Origin: CAVTPD01 sp963736575
Lineage (GTDB): Bacteria > Bacteroidota > Bacteroidia > Cytophagales > JAAEPT01
Assembly: GCA_963736575.1 (NCBI GenBank)
Contig: CAVTPD010000001.1
Coordinates: 1,054,001 to 1,118,000 of the forward strand
Direction of reading: 5' to 3'
DNA: 64,000 nt
How positions within the stretch are numbered: the stretch's first letter is position 1; each line of letters opens with the position of its first letter. Shown piece by piece: positions 8,497 through 17,690 of this stretch. Position numbers and translations under genes: made by a program. The notes below the pieces were generated by a model, which searched no databases, was not told the DNA's origin, and worked only from the letters and a program-made list of their open reading frames with translations.

Positions 8497-9520
8497 GTTT
8501 CAGGCAGAGAAGGAAGGGTTTTTACACCCTGTTGAGTGGGCTAAGCAAGAATCTACATGGTTAAGCTGGCCGCAGAATAAAGAAACGTGGGAGGAAGAAG
8601 AGCTAGAAAATGCGCAACATGAATTTGCGGATTTTATAGCGGCTATAACCCAAGACCAAAAAGTAAACCTTTTGGTGCATCACGAAGAAATGAAGCAAGA
8701 AGCTTTAGAGAAATTAGCCAAAACTAATTTTAATCCTGAAAAACTAAATTTTCATTTTATTAAAACCAACGATTCTTGGTTAAGGGATTGCGGACCCGAT
8801 TTCCTCATTAATAAAGAAAAAAAACAAAAGCTTATTCTGAATTGGGAATACAATGCTTGGGGAGAAAAATATCCTCCGTTTGATGACGATAATGCTATTC
8901 CGTTACAGTTGGCAAAATCTTTAGGTTTAGATTCTATAACAACCGATTTTGTTTTGGAAGGCGGTTCGGTAGAATTTAACGAGTTTGGCGATTTGTTAAC
9001 CACAAAATCATGTTTGTTGAATGTCAATAGAAATCCATTTTACGACCAAGATATTATTGAAGAAGTATTAAAAAAGTACTTCGGAGTGCAACGAGTGATC
9101 TGGCTAGAAGCAGGGATTGAAGGCGACGATACGGATGGACATATTGATGATTTTGCCCGTTTTGTTCCGGGTAAAAAAATCTTGTTGGCGCAATCGAACG
9201 ATGTAAATTCAGAAGATTATAAAATCCTTTCGGCAGCTAGAAAAATTTTAGAAGCGTATAATGAATTCGAAATTATAGATTTACCTATGCCCGATAAGGT
9301 GTTTATGGGTGAATTACAGATTCCGGCTAGTTATGCCAATTATTGTATAACCAACAATCAGGTTCTTGTTCCTGTGTTTGGTAAGGATCAAGATGAAATG
9401 GCTTTACAAATTATTCAATCTTGTTTTCCAAATAAAAAAGTAGTTGGGCTAGCTTCTAATTGGTTAACTATTGGTTTGGGCAGTTTCCATTGTTTGTCTA
9501 AACAAGAACCTGCATTATAA
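8489..9520 (+). CDS. aguA: Agmatine deiminase
   Basis: A 343-residue member of the peptidylarginine/agmatine deiminase family. Seen motifs are the substrate-binding DSWLRDCGP, the EGDDTDGHIDDFARF block with the catalytic His/Asp, and the C-terminal nucleophile in FHCLSKQEP (C335). It converts agmatine to N-carbamoylputrescine, the substrate of aguB, with which it overlaps by 8 bp. No arginine decarboxylase is in the window. Its stop overlaps the end of the convergent glycosyltransferase pseudogene by 6 bp. Confidence 0.96.
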   Translation: MNKFQAEKEGFLHPVEWAKQESTWLSWPQNKETWEEEELENAQHEFADFIAAITQDQKVNLLVHHEEMKQEALEKLAKTNFNPEKLNFHFIKTNDSWLRDCGPDFLINKEKKQKLILNWEYNAWGEKYPPFDDDNAIPLQLAKSLGLDSITTDFVLEGGSVEFNEFGDLLTTKSCLLNVNRNPFYDQDIIEEVLKKYFGVQRVIWLEAGIEGDDTDGHIDDFARFVPGKKILLAQSNDVNSEDYKILSAARKILEAYNEFEIIDLPMPDKVFMGELQIPASYANYCITNNQVLVPVFGKDQDEMALQIIQSCFPNKKVVGLASNWLTIGLGSFHCLSKQEPAL

Positions 9521-10247
9521 TTTATAGCGTCGTTTTATTTTCCAAATAAAGTAAAACGACTTTATTCCATCTAAATAAGTGACTTTAGAACCGGCTACTT
9601 CATGCCAATTATTGAGGGCTACTTCTAGTGCTTGGTTTTGAGTTTCTTCTCTTCCTAAAAGATTAATCATTCTAGCAAAAATCTCAACATCAAATAACCA
9701 TTTAGACGTAAAAGGTTCTTTGAATAATTGATGGCAAATAGTTGATTTGAATAATTTTGCTCCGCATTGTGTATCATACGTAGGCAGACCTAATGCTAAA
9801 CTAATTGCCGTGGCTATAATTCGGCCTAAATAATGTCTTTGTTGGGAGCGCTGAATAGAGCCGCCTAATCTAGACCATCTAGAACCAAAGACTATTTTTT
9901 TGTTATCGGAAAAATGATTTCTTAAGATAAAATACTTCTTCTAATGGTGTGGCTAAATCGGCGTCAAAAAAACCAATATATTCGGGAGAAAAAAAATCCT
10001 TCGATTTTAAAATCCCCGTTCTTACCGCTTCAGCTTTTCCTTGATTAATTTCAAGATTATTAATTAAAACTTGTTCAGGAAAGGAATCTTTTATTTTGTT
10101 TAATACGGCTAATGTATTGTCTTTACTTCCGTCATTTGAAAAACAAATAGATATGTTTTGGTACGTGCTTAAAAAGTCTTCAAAATCACGTACAGGTAAT
10201 CGGTTTTCTTCATTATAGCATGGAATGACGATTGTGATTTCTGTCAT
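9515..10247 (-). pseudogene. Family 2 glycosyltransferase (dolichyl-P-glucose synthase-like), frameshifted
   Basis: The first part has a GT2 start (ITIVIPCYNEENRL), the NDGSKDNT motif and DADLATPLE, then hits a stop at 9903-9905 after KKSFFR. In the +1 frame the protein continues as HFSDNKKIVFGSRWSRLGG through YDTQCGAKLF and WLFDVEIFARM to a stop at 9515. The total of 733 bases equals 244 codons plus one, so one extra base near 9910-9925 explains everything. Repaired, it would be about 243 residues, the usual size of DPG/DPM-type synthases, which transfer sugar to a polyprenyl phosphate. Recent mutation and sequencing error cannot be told apart here. Confidence 0.85.
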
Positions 10248-10302
10248 GATTAAAATTGTAGGTCAAGTTCAATTTTTGAAGATGGTAAAAAATGAAGACT
10301 TT

Positions 10303-10590
10303 TTAATCTTTATTGAAGACAAAACCTCTTTCGGTAGCGTCTTCAATAAAGTCTAAGGTGTTACCCAAAAGATGCATGAAATCTTTTTTATCGAAAAGTA
10401 CCGTGATGTCATTTATGGAATATTCAACGTCAGACGTTTTTTTAGTATCGAACCCTAAATAAAGCTCTACGCCGGCACAACCGCCACCACGTGACCCAAT
10501 ACGTAAAAAATAATCGTCTGGGATCTTTTTCTGGCTGATTATGCCTTGTATTTCTTCTAAAGCTTTATCGGATATGGTTACTGGAATCAT
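10303..10590 (-). CDS. IscA/HesB-like protein lacking the C-terminal cysteines
   Basis: The 95-residue product follows the A-type Fe-S carrier fold from residue 1: VTISDKALEEI, then LRIGSRGGGCAGVELYLGF with the first conserved Cys. It ends at GFVFNKD, exactly where family members normally continue into the CGCG tail. The stop is a plain TAA, and no CGC motif follows in any frame. With one Cys instead of three it may not carry a cluster in the usual way. It is a single gene, divergent from the pheA operon. Confidence 0.85.
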   Translation of the reverse strand: MIPVTISDKALEEIQGIISQKKIPDDYFLRIGSRGGGCAGVELYLGFDTKKTSDVEYSINDITVLFDKKDFMHLLGNTLDFIEDATERGFVFNKD

Positions 10591-10674
10591 ACTTCTTTCA
10601 ACAAAAACAATACGAAGATACCGAGTGGTTCAACAAATAAAAAAAGCAATAACAGAATATTATTTAATAGTTTT

Positions 10675-10682
10675 TAACTTTG
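10675..10682 (+). promoter_or_regulatory. TAnnTTTG promoter box of the pheA operon
   Basis: TAACTTTG matches the Bacteroidota -7 consensus and ends 21 bases before the ATG at 10704, a normal spacing for a short leader. No clear -33 element was seen. Confidence 0.5.
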
Positions 10683-10703
10683 CCCAATAATAGAAATCCA
10701 TTT

Positions 10704-11225
10704 ATGACAGATTTAGTACATATCTTAAGTATAATTCTTCCTGCCGGTATTGTTTTGTTCGGGATGTATTTGGTGGTTAAAACATTTACACAGAAGGAAT
10801 TAGAAAAAAGAGTAGTAGAAATAAAATTGAAGAATGCAGAAGTAATTGTACCTATTCGTCTTCAGGCTTATGAAAGACTTTGTTTATTGCTAGAAAGACT
10901 ATCTCCGGGTAATTTAGTAGTTCGTGTAAACGAGAGTAATTTTAACTCGGCATATTTACACCACAGACTGTTAACCGAAATAAGAGAAGAGTTTAATCAC
11001 AATCTAGCACAACAAGTATATGTGTCTCATTCTAACTGGATGATGATTAAGAATACTGTAGATGAGCTTATTGGTACTATAAACTTAGCCTACAAAACGG
11101 TAGATTCCGAAAGTAAGTCGGTTGAATTAGCCAAAGCTATTTTTGAACAATGGCAAGCCAAAGAGCAAGATCCTATTAATCTTACTTTAGGACATCTTAA
11201 GGCTGAAATTCAAAAAATATTTTAA
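10704..11225 (+). CDS. Conserved single-span membrane protein, first gene of the pheA operon
   Basis: From the ATG at 10704 the product is 173 residues: one N-terminal membrane span (about residues 5-27, LSIILPAGIVLFGMYLVV), then a charged cytoplasmic helical domain containing IVPIRLQAYERLCLLLERLSP and FNHNLAQQVYVS. I recognise this as a conserved Bacteroidota membrane-protein type often found next to pheA, but I know no function. Its TAA overlaps the ATG of pheA by one base (TAATG), so they are translationally linked. An earlier TTG at 10680 is in frame but lies within the promoter box. Confidence 0.8.
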   Translation: MTDLVHILSIILPAGIVLFGMYLVVKTFTQKELEKRVVEIKLKNAEVIVPIRLQAYERLCLLLERLSPGNLVVRVNESNFNSAYLHHRLLTEIREEFNHNLAQQVYVSHSNWMMIKNTVDELIGTINLAYKTVDSESKSVELAKAIFEQWQAKEQDPINLTLGHLKAEIQKIF

Positions 11226-12046
11226 TGAAAATTGCCATTCAGGGAGGATTAGCATCCTTTCACGACATTGCTGCGCACGATTATTTTTCTGGTGAAGTAG
11301 AAACTGTAAAATGTAGAACATTTAAGGATGTTTGCCATGAAGTTATCTCTGGAAATGTAGCGTATGGTTTAATGGCTATTGAGAATTCAATTGCGGGTTC
11401 CATCTTGCCCAATTATTCATTAATCCGAAATAATGAATTGTTCATAGTTGGTGAATACAAAATGCAAATTCACCAAAACTTAATGGCCTTACCGGGTCAG
11501 AAGTTAGAAGACTTGAACAAAGTAATGTCTCATTATATGGCATTAGAGCAATGTAGAGAGTTTTTAGAAAAGTATCCAAATATGGAACTGGAAGAAAACT
11601 ACGATACTGCCGACAGTGCCAAAGAGATAAAAGAAGATAATCTAGTAGGTGTAGGGGCAATAGCCGGTAAAATGGCGGCCGAAACCTATGGGTTAGAATT
11701 ATTAGCGGAAGACATAGAAACTATTCAAGAAAACTATACGCGCTTTCTTGTTTTGGTAAAAGATAAGCCCGCTTTGGGTGAAACCAATAAGGCAACCATA
11801 TGTTTTGAAGTTCCGAATGAAGTAGGAGCGTTAGCTAACGTATTGCATATTGTGGTAGACCACGAAATTAATTTAACCAAAATACAATCTGTTCCCATTG
11901 TAGGTAGACCCGATCAGTATACCTTTTATGCCGATTGTATGTGGGAAAATTCAGACGCTATGCGTCGTTGTTTTGTTCGATTAAATGATATTTTGCCATC
12001 TTTAATCGTATTAGGAGAATATAAAAACTGGGAAATTATTTTATGA
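11225..12046 (+). CDS. pheA: Prephenate dehydratase
   Basis: A 273-residue stand-alone prephenate dehydratase with no chorismate mutase domain. The catalytic domain shows IENSIAGSILPNYSLI and the TRF motif in NYTRFLVL; a C-terminal ACT domain (GALANVLHIVVDHEINLTKI) probably gives feedback control by phenylalanine. It turns prephenate into phenylpyruvate. Its TGA overlaps the ATG of the aminotransferase gene by four bases (ATGA), so the two probably act in sequence. Confidence 0.97.
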   Translation: MKIAIQGGLASFHDIAAHDYFSGEVETVKCRTFKDVCHEVISGNVAYGLMAIENSIAGSILPNYSLIRNNELFIVGEYKMQIHQNLMALPGQKLEDLNKVMSHYMALEQCREFLEKYPNMELEENYDTADSAKEIKEDNLVGVGAIAGKMAAETYGLELLAEDIETIQENYTRFLVLVKDKPALGETNKATICFEVPNEVGALANVLHIVVDHEINLTKIQSVPIVGRPDQYTFYADCMWENSDAMRRCFVRLNDILPSLIVLGEYKNWEIIL

Positions 12047-13206
12047 TTGTTGAATTAGCTGACCGACTAAAAGACGTAAAGCCGTACTACTTTGTAAAGA
12101 AGCTAGACGAAATCCGTCAGATGTTGAAAGAGGGGAAAGATGTCATCAGTTTTGGTATTGGTTCACCGGATTTACCCCCGGCAGAAGCAGCCATTAATAA
12201 ATTGAATGAAGTATCGTACCGTTCAACTTCACACGGTTACCAGCCTTATGCGGGAGTTCCTGAATTAAGAGAAGGAATTGCTGATTTTTACCATAAAACT
12301 TATGGGGTAGATTTAGATCCAACTTCTCAGATTTTGCCTTTAATGGGATCTAAAGAAGGTATTTTACATGCTACTTTAGCATTTGTAAATCCAGGAGATA
12401 AAGTATTAGTGCCTAACCCAGGTTATCCAACGTATACGTCTTTAAACAAACTTTTAGGCGCTAACGTAGAATATTACGATTTAAAAGAAGAGCACGGTTG
12501 GTACCCAGATTTTGACGAATTGTACCACAGAGACTTTACAGGTGTTAAAATGCTATGGATTAATTATCCGCATATGCCTACAGGTACTCCTGCCAAAAGA
12601 GAAGTTTTTGAAAAACTGGTCAAACTGGCACATGAGAAGAAATTTATCATCTGTCACGATAATCCGTATAGTTTAGTTTTAAACAAACAAAAACCCTTAT
12701 CCATTTTAGATATTGAAGGTGCTAAAGATGTAGCTATTGAATTTAATTCGTTCAGTAAGTCGCATAATATGGCGGGCTGGAGAGTTGGGATGATTGTAGG
12801 TAGACAAGATTATATTAGTTCTATACTTACCGTTAAAAGCAATATAGATTCCGGAATGTTTTTAGGAATCCAACAAGCTGCTATTGAGGCTTTAAAAGTG
12901 GGAGAAGAATGGCATGCCGAAAGAAATGAAATTTATGCTAAACGAAGAGCGGTAGTTTGGCAGATATTAGACAAACTGGGCTTTTCTTACAGTAAAGAAC
13001 AAGAAGGGATGTTTGTTTGGGCTAAACCAAAAGATCCTAAGCTTAACATTGAACAATTTATTGATGACATGTTAGCCAAACATTACATATTCTTTACACC
13101 GGGATTTATCTTCGGTTCAAATGGTAAAGGTTATATTCGTTTGTCTTTATGTGTGCATGAAGAGCGAATGAAGGAGGCTTTAACTCGATTTAACAAGCAA
13201 GTTTAA
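12043..13206 (+). CDS. Class I/II PLP aminotransferase (aromatic/prephenate type)
   Basis: The 387-residue protein has the fold-type I hallmarks: FGIGSPDLPP, NPGYPTY, CHDNPYS and the PLP-lysine block SFSKSHNMAGWRVG (Lys near residue 236). The sequence resembles the LL-diaminopimelate/aspartate aminotransferase group. Overlap with pheA suggests it transaminates phenylpyruvate or prephenate. In many Bacteroidota, tyrA and a DAHP synthase follow. Here a membrane protein starts nine bases after the stop instead. Confidence 0.9.
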   Translation: MIVELADRLKDVKPYYFVKKLDEIRQMLKEGKDVISFGIGSPDLPPAEAAINKLNEVSYRSTSHGYQPYAGVPELREGIADFYHKTYGVDLDPTSQILPLMGSKEGILHATLAFVNPGDKVLVPNPGYPTYTSLNKLLGANVEYYDLKEEHGWYPDFDELYHRDFTGVKMLWINYPHMPTGTPAKREVFEKLVKLAHEKKFIICHDNPYSLVLNKQKPLSILDIEGAKDVAIEFNSFSKSHNMAGWRVGMIVGRQDYISSILTVKSNIDSGMFLGIQQAAIEALKVGEEWHAERNEIYAKRRAVVWQILDKLGFSYSKEQEGMFVWAKPKDPKLNIEQFIDDMLAKHYIFFTPGFIFGSNGKGYIRLSLCVHEERMKEALTRFNKQV

Positions 13207-13214
13207 TTCTTCTA

Positions 13215-14663
13215 ATGAAAGATTTTATTCTTAAAAATAAATTTTTAGTAATAGTATTATTACTGTTTTCAGTAGAATGTACTTATACTTTTTATCAATA
13301 TACTTTTGACTATATATATGGAGACTTACCTAAAATCATCACTCCGTCTGAAAGTTATAGTCATGTTTTAAAAGACCCTTTAGGTATAAATGCTATAATA
13401 GATGATGTGCAATATCCGGGACCTAATAGGTTCACATATCATGCATTTAGTTATGTCTATTTTAGAATTTTACCAAGTGTTCTTAGGGTGTTTATGTCTC
13501 CAATAGATAGCGTGTATTGGAGCATGCATTTATTGAAATTTATCACCTATTTATTAATGGTAGGGATATTATTTTTATACGTCAGGCTTTTTTCTAAAAG
13601 AGACCAAGTATTTGATTATTCAGCTGTTTTAGTGAGCATATTTCCATTCTTTTTTACTACGTACAACTATTATTACGCACCTATTTTAGATTTTACTATA
13701 GCTTACACAATAGCCTATGCCTTTTTTATGGCTCTCTTCTTATTGTTTTTATATCCAATTATTAAGAGTTGTTATCTTAAAAAAGACTATCTAGTATCAA
13801 ATTTTAACTATGTAGTATGGTTCTTTTTTGCTTTTTGTTTAGCGTTTAGTGGACCTTTAGTAGCTCCATGTATGTTAATTGCTGTTTCTGCCTATTTTGG
13901 AATTCAGTTTTTTTTGTATCTATTAAAAGGAGAAAAAAGTTTAAGTGATATAAAATCATTGTTTATATGTAGGCATGGTTTTTTAATGTTGTTTGCCTTA
14001 TTAACTTCTTTATATTCTTTTTATTTAGGCACATATAACTCAGAAGGGAGTTCAGATTTAGGTTTATTGCATAGGTATAGTAAAGCAATAGAAGGATACA
14101 GCGACTATTTTTTTAGCCCCTATGGGATCTATTTGATATTAACGGTAGTTGTTTTCAATCTATTATTAGTGATATTATTTTCTAAAGGAAAGTTTTTTAA
14201 TATAAACCTTATAGTTTGTATATCAGTTCTTTTAGTAATTGGCTATTTGTTTTTTTTACCTCTTGGCGGGTACAGAAATTATAGACCAGTAGTGATCAGA
14301 AGAGATACTGCTATGCCTATAATGTTAATACTGATTTTTATATTCAGTTATTCCTCTACTTTTTTGTTTAAGAAGATTTCAAGTCCTTTCAAAAAGTTGT
14401 ATAAAGGTTTTTTGCTTTTTATTGCAGTGTATTTTATGTGGGTAGACAAATTGCCCCCCCATGATAATTTATGTCAAAAAAGCGCATTAAAAATTATTTC
14501 TGAGTCAACAATAAATTGTGTTAGTCTTGAAGAAGATTGTCTCATGTTTAGTTGGTTGAAAATAAAATCTTGTGAAGAATCAACATTGCAAGCTAAATTG
14601 TTTTCTGTTTGGTCAATAACAGATGGAGAAGTTCTTTTTTATCAAAAAAAGCAAAATGAATGA
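13215..14663 (+). CDS. Multi-span membrane protein, putative GT-C-type transferase, copy 1
   Basis: The 482-residue protein has about ten membrane spans. Directly after the first span, in the predicted outer loop, lies DYIYGDLPKIITPSESY followed by VLKDPLG. An acidic motif in this place is a hallmark of GT-C glycosyltransferases, but I do not recognise a named family. Another conserved block is PLGGYRNYRPVVIRRDT before the last spans, and the C-terminal 90 residues form a small soluble domain with four Cys. It is a paralogue of the gene at 15025-16459. Codon use is very AT-rich compared with pheA. Confidence 0.7.
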   Translation: MKDFILKNKFLVIVLLLFSVECTYTFYQYTFDYIYGDLPKIITPSESYSHVLKDPLGINAIIDDVQYPGPNRFTYHAFSYVYFRILPSVLRVFMSPIDSVYWSMHLLKFITYLLMVGILFLYVRLFSKRDQVFDYSAVLVSIFPFFFTTYNYYYAPILDFTIAYTIAYAFFMALFLLFLYPIIKSCYLKKDYLVSNFNYVVWFFFAFCLAFSGPLVAPCMLIAVSAYFGIQFFLYLLKGEKSLSDIKSLFICRHGFLMLFALLTSLYSFYLGTYNSEGSSDLGLLHRYSKAIEGYSDYFFSPYGIYLILTVVVFNLLLVILFSKGKFFNINLIVCISVLLVIGYLFFLPLGGYRNYRPVVIRRDTAMPIMLILIFIFSYSSTFLFKKISSPFKKLYKGFLLFIAVYFMWVDKLPPHDNLCQKSALKIISESTINCVSLEEDCLMFSWLKIKSCEESTLQAKLFSVWSITDGEVLFYQKKQNE

Positions 14664-14798
14664 ACATAGTTTATTTTGAAACAAAATAGTACTCTTTAAA
14701 AAGTCAAAAAGCAATGTAGATTTATATTTCTTTATATTGGTGATATTTTGGTTCAAACAGAAACGCGCTTATATACGTTTGTCATTATGAGCGCATAA

Positions 14799-14942
14799 AG
14801 AGCTAATGAAAGACGTTTTGGTTTTAAATTGAATAGTGTTGGGTCTTATCATGCTTTAGCAAAATTATGCAATAGCGGTATTTATTTAGCGCAAGTGATT
14901 TTTTCTAAAGGAACATTTAATAATAAGATTGTAATAGAGTAA
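14799..14942 (+). pseudogene. Remnant of a type IX secretion C-terminal sorting domain
   Basis: A 47-codon frame bounded upstream by a stop and lacking a start ends in GIYLAQVIFSKG, TFNNKIVIE and TAA. This is the typical finish of a type A T9SS sorting domain: a GIY(F/L)xxV strand, a short turn with a glycine, then a final KxIxx strand and stop. The body of the secreted protein is missing, and sequence further upstream is not coding. A terminator follows within 30 bp, as expected for a gene's true 3' end. Confidence 0.55.
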
Positions 14943-14969
14943 ATAATATTTACTTTGTCTTTAAACAAA

Positions 14970-14997
14970 ACAGGCTACATTTGTAGCCTGTTTTTTA
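14970..14997 (+). terminator. Strong intrinsic terminator
   Basis: A perfect 9-bp stem ACAGGCTAC / GTAGCCTGT with loop ATTT is followed by TTTTTATT. An A-run precedes it, so it could also work weakly on the other strand. It belongs to the remnant sorting-domain gene and isolates the downstream paralogue from copy 1. Confidence 0.85.
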
Positions 14998-15024
14998 TTG
15001 ATAGTTAAAGTGTTTATAAAAGTG

Positions 15025-16459
15025 ATGAGTTTATTGAAAAAGTTTGTTTCTAATTACGGATTCAGTTTACTTGTGCTATTGTTATTTATTGCAGATGGGA
15101 TTTATTCGTATAATCAATATTCTCATGATTATATTGATGGTGATCTTCCCAAAATAATAGTTCCTTCAGAAAGTTATAGAACGGTTTTGAAAGACCCGTT
15201 AGGATTGAGAATAATTTTTGAACAAGAAAGGTATCCTGCAACTAATAGATTTACCAACCATTTTTTTGCTTATTCATATTTTAGAATAGTTCCTGGCTTT
15301 TTTAGGGATTTTACTTCTCCTGTTAAAAGTGTATTTCTGTCTTTACATGCTTTAAAACTGTTTACTCATTTATTATTAGTAACTATTATAGTACTGTATG
15401 TAAGATTATTTAGTAAAAAGTTCAAATTAGATCATGGATTTGTGGCTTTATTAGGTGTTTTTCCTTTCTTATTTACAACATATAATTTTGAGTATATAGC
15501 GTTGCTGGATTATAGTATTTCTTATACTATGGCATATGCTTTTTTTTTTAGTATAATGCTTATTTATATTTATCCATTTGTAAGCTACTTTATAAATAAA
15601 AAAAGCTGGTTTAATTCTGTTAACTTTTTTATTTGGGTGATCTTCTCATTGATGCTAGCTCTTTCAGGTCCTTTAATTGCTCCTTTTTTAATTATGTTGA
15701 TATTAGTATATTTTCTGTTGGTAGTAAGTATTGATGGTAAAGAATTTTTTACACCGAAATCATTAAACAGAAAAGAGTTAATTCTCATATTGATAACATT
15801 TGTTTTTTGTTGCTATTCTATATTTCTTGGCATGTACAATTCTGAGAATAATGTTGTTGAACTTTCAATTTTAGATAGATATTTGAAAGGATTAGAAGGT
15901 CTGTATATGTATTTTTTTAGTGATGAAGGTATAAGACTAATTCTTGTCTTATTTGCGATAAACATAATTTTTCTACAAATTTATTCTAAAAATCTTCCTA
16001 TAGTTTTCAAAAGAATCTTGATTCGTTTGCTCTTTAATAACATTGTTTTATTTGCTTTTACTTCCATTGGGAGGGTATAGGTTCTATAGACCTTTAATAA
16101 TTCGAAGAGATACAGTTTTACCCATAACATGTATGGTTATAATGTTATATAGCTATTCATCTATTCTTGTGTATTCTGTTTTAAAAGGCTATAATAAATC
16201 CATATTCAAAGTATATATACTAATGTCTGCATTAGTGTTTCTTATAGAAGACCCTATGCCTGATCACAATAAAGTTTATCAAGTAAATGCATTAGAACAA
16301 ATACATTCTTCAAATGAGCAATGTGTTGAAATAAAAGGGAATGGTAAAATATTAAGCTGGAAACCTATTGATGATTGTGCTGATTCTAAATTGCAATCAG
16401 AAGTGTTAGAAATATGGAAGGTTTCTAGTTCAGAAAAACTTTTCTATCAAAAATATTAA
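15025..16459 (+). pseudogene. Multi-span membrane protein, GT-C-like, copy 2, frameshifted
   Basis: A paralogue of the gene at 13215, sharing DYIDGDLPKIIVPSESY, VLKDPLG, LPLGGYRFYRP and a C-terminal soluble domain ending EKLFYQKY. The first frame runs to a TAG at 16078-16080; the matching C-terminal half is in the +1 frame. The other frame has a stop at 16019, so the switch lies between about 16019 and 16043, where VCSLITLFYLL resumes the alignment to copy 1. The length of 1435 bases is 478 codons plus one, so one extra base is enough to explain it. Repaired length would be 477 residues. Either a recent mutation or an error. Confidence 0.75.
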
Positions 16460-16472
16460 TATCAAAATACTA

Positions 16473-17690
16473 ATGACCAAAAGAGAATTTGATGTTCGCT
16501 ATTTTATCTTTTTAGTTATACCCTTTTTTTTCTATGGTATATTTACAATTTGGGGTACTGGATCTATAGCAGATGAGTTTTTCCACACGGAACAAGTAAA
16601 AAAAATCTTAAACTATGATTTTACACAACATCCTGGTTTAACTACTATAGCAGGCTATCATTTTATTATTGCATTTACATCCAAGGTTTTTAGTGTTAGT
16701 GGCTTGAATAGCTTTCGATTAATTAGCGCTATTTTTAATGTTGGTATTTTATTATGTGTTTATACATTTTCTATAAAAAACAATAATGATTACCAAACTG
16801 TTATATTTAAGACATTTAGTGTTTTGTTTTTACCAATATTATGGCCTATGTTATTTGTGGTTTACACTGATGCAATGGCTTTATTGTTTGTCTTATTATA
16901 TTTCTTATTTCTTTTAGATAAAAAATATTATATCGCGGCAATAATTGGTTTTTTAAGTTTCTTGATTAGACAAACGAATATTGTATGGGTAGCTTATGGA
17001 GCATTATTTGTTTTTATAGAGCATTTTAATGCCAGTTTTGTATTTGAAAATATTAAGAATTATTTAAAAAAAATATGGAGCATTATTGTTGTAGGTGTTT
17101 TATTTATAGTTTTTGTAAAAGTGAATGGTGGTGTTGCTATGGGCGACATAACTATGCATCCTCCTTTTTCATTAAGTTTAGGTAATATTGAATTTTTTCT
17201 CTTTCTTTTCTTCTTCTTGTTTTTGCCTATTAATATATATAATGCTAAGAGAATATATCATTTAATGAAAAAACATCCTTGGTTACTCATTGTAACTATC
17301 AGTCTGTTTTTGATTTTTTATCTTAATATGAATTTTGATCATCCCTATAATAATAACCTTAATTGGTGGTTGAGAAATAAAATATTAACATTTACTAAAG
17401 TTAATATAATATTTAAAGTGTTTTTCGTGTTCTGCTGTTGCTATTCTTTCCTTTCGATTTTAACATTAAGAAGCAGAAACTGCAAATCTTTTATAATACT
17501 ATTTATAATAACAGCAGTATTAATTTCTTCCTCGTGGCTAGTTGAGCAAAGGTACTATTTAGTTACTTTGGTCTTATTTATTGTATTGAACAAAGACGAA
17601 AAAAGACTTATGCCATATACCATTGGCTATCAAGTAATATTCAGTTTTATAATATGGAAGGGTATTGTTAATCTAGACTTTTTTCTTTAA
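16473..17690 (+). CDS. ALG10/DIE2-like membrane glucosyltransferase (putative)
   Basis: A 405-residue protein with about ten membrane spans. Three blocks resemble eukaryotic ALG10: an outer-loop DEFFHTEQVKKIL followed by F-x-HPGLTT-x-AGYH, an internal FLIRQTNIVWV, and a near-C-terminal EQRYYLVT like the ExRYxI motif. ALG10 adds the last glucose to the dolichol-linked N-glycan precursor. In bacteria the acceptor would be another polyprenyl-linked glycan. It starts 14 bp after copy 2 and overlaps the convergent hypothetical gene by 23 bp. Family recognised by eye only. Confidence 0.6.
   Translation: MTKREFDVRYFIFLVIPFFFYGIFTIWGTGSIADEFFHTEQVKKILNYDFTQHPGLTTIAGYHFIIAFTSKVFSVSGLNSFRLISAIFNVGILLCVYTFSIKNNNDYQTVIFKTFSVLFLPILWPMLFVVYTDAMALLFVLLYFLFLLDKKYYIAAIIGFLSFLIRQTNIVWVAYGALFVFIEHFNASFVFENIKNYLKKIWSIIVVGVLFIVFVKVNGGVAMGDITMHPPFSLSLGNIEFFLFLFFFLFLPINIYNAKRIYHLMKKHPWLLIVTISLFLIFYLNMNFDHPYNNNLNWWLRNKILTFTKVNIIFKVFFVFCCCYSFLSILTLRSRNCKSFIILFIITAVLISSSWLVEQRYYLVTLVLFIVLNKDEKRLMPYTIGYQVIFSFIIWKGIVNLDFFL

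Larger units (their letters stand above)
14664..15024. other. Intergenic stretch of 361 bp with gene remnants
   Basis: Between the two membrane paralogues there is no intact gene. The right part holds a 47-codon open stretch resembling a type IX sorting domain (14799-14942) followed by a strong terminator. The left 130 bp shows no recognisable coding sequence in any frame. Confidence 0.6.

Noticed and set aside
14664..15024. Possible riboswitch or non-coding RNA in the gap
   Set aside because: Only one simple terminator hairpin and the sorting-domain remnant are visible; no conserved RNA fold was recognised.
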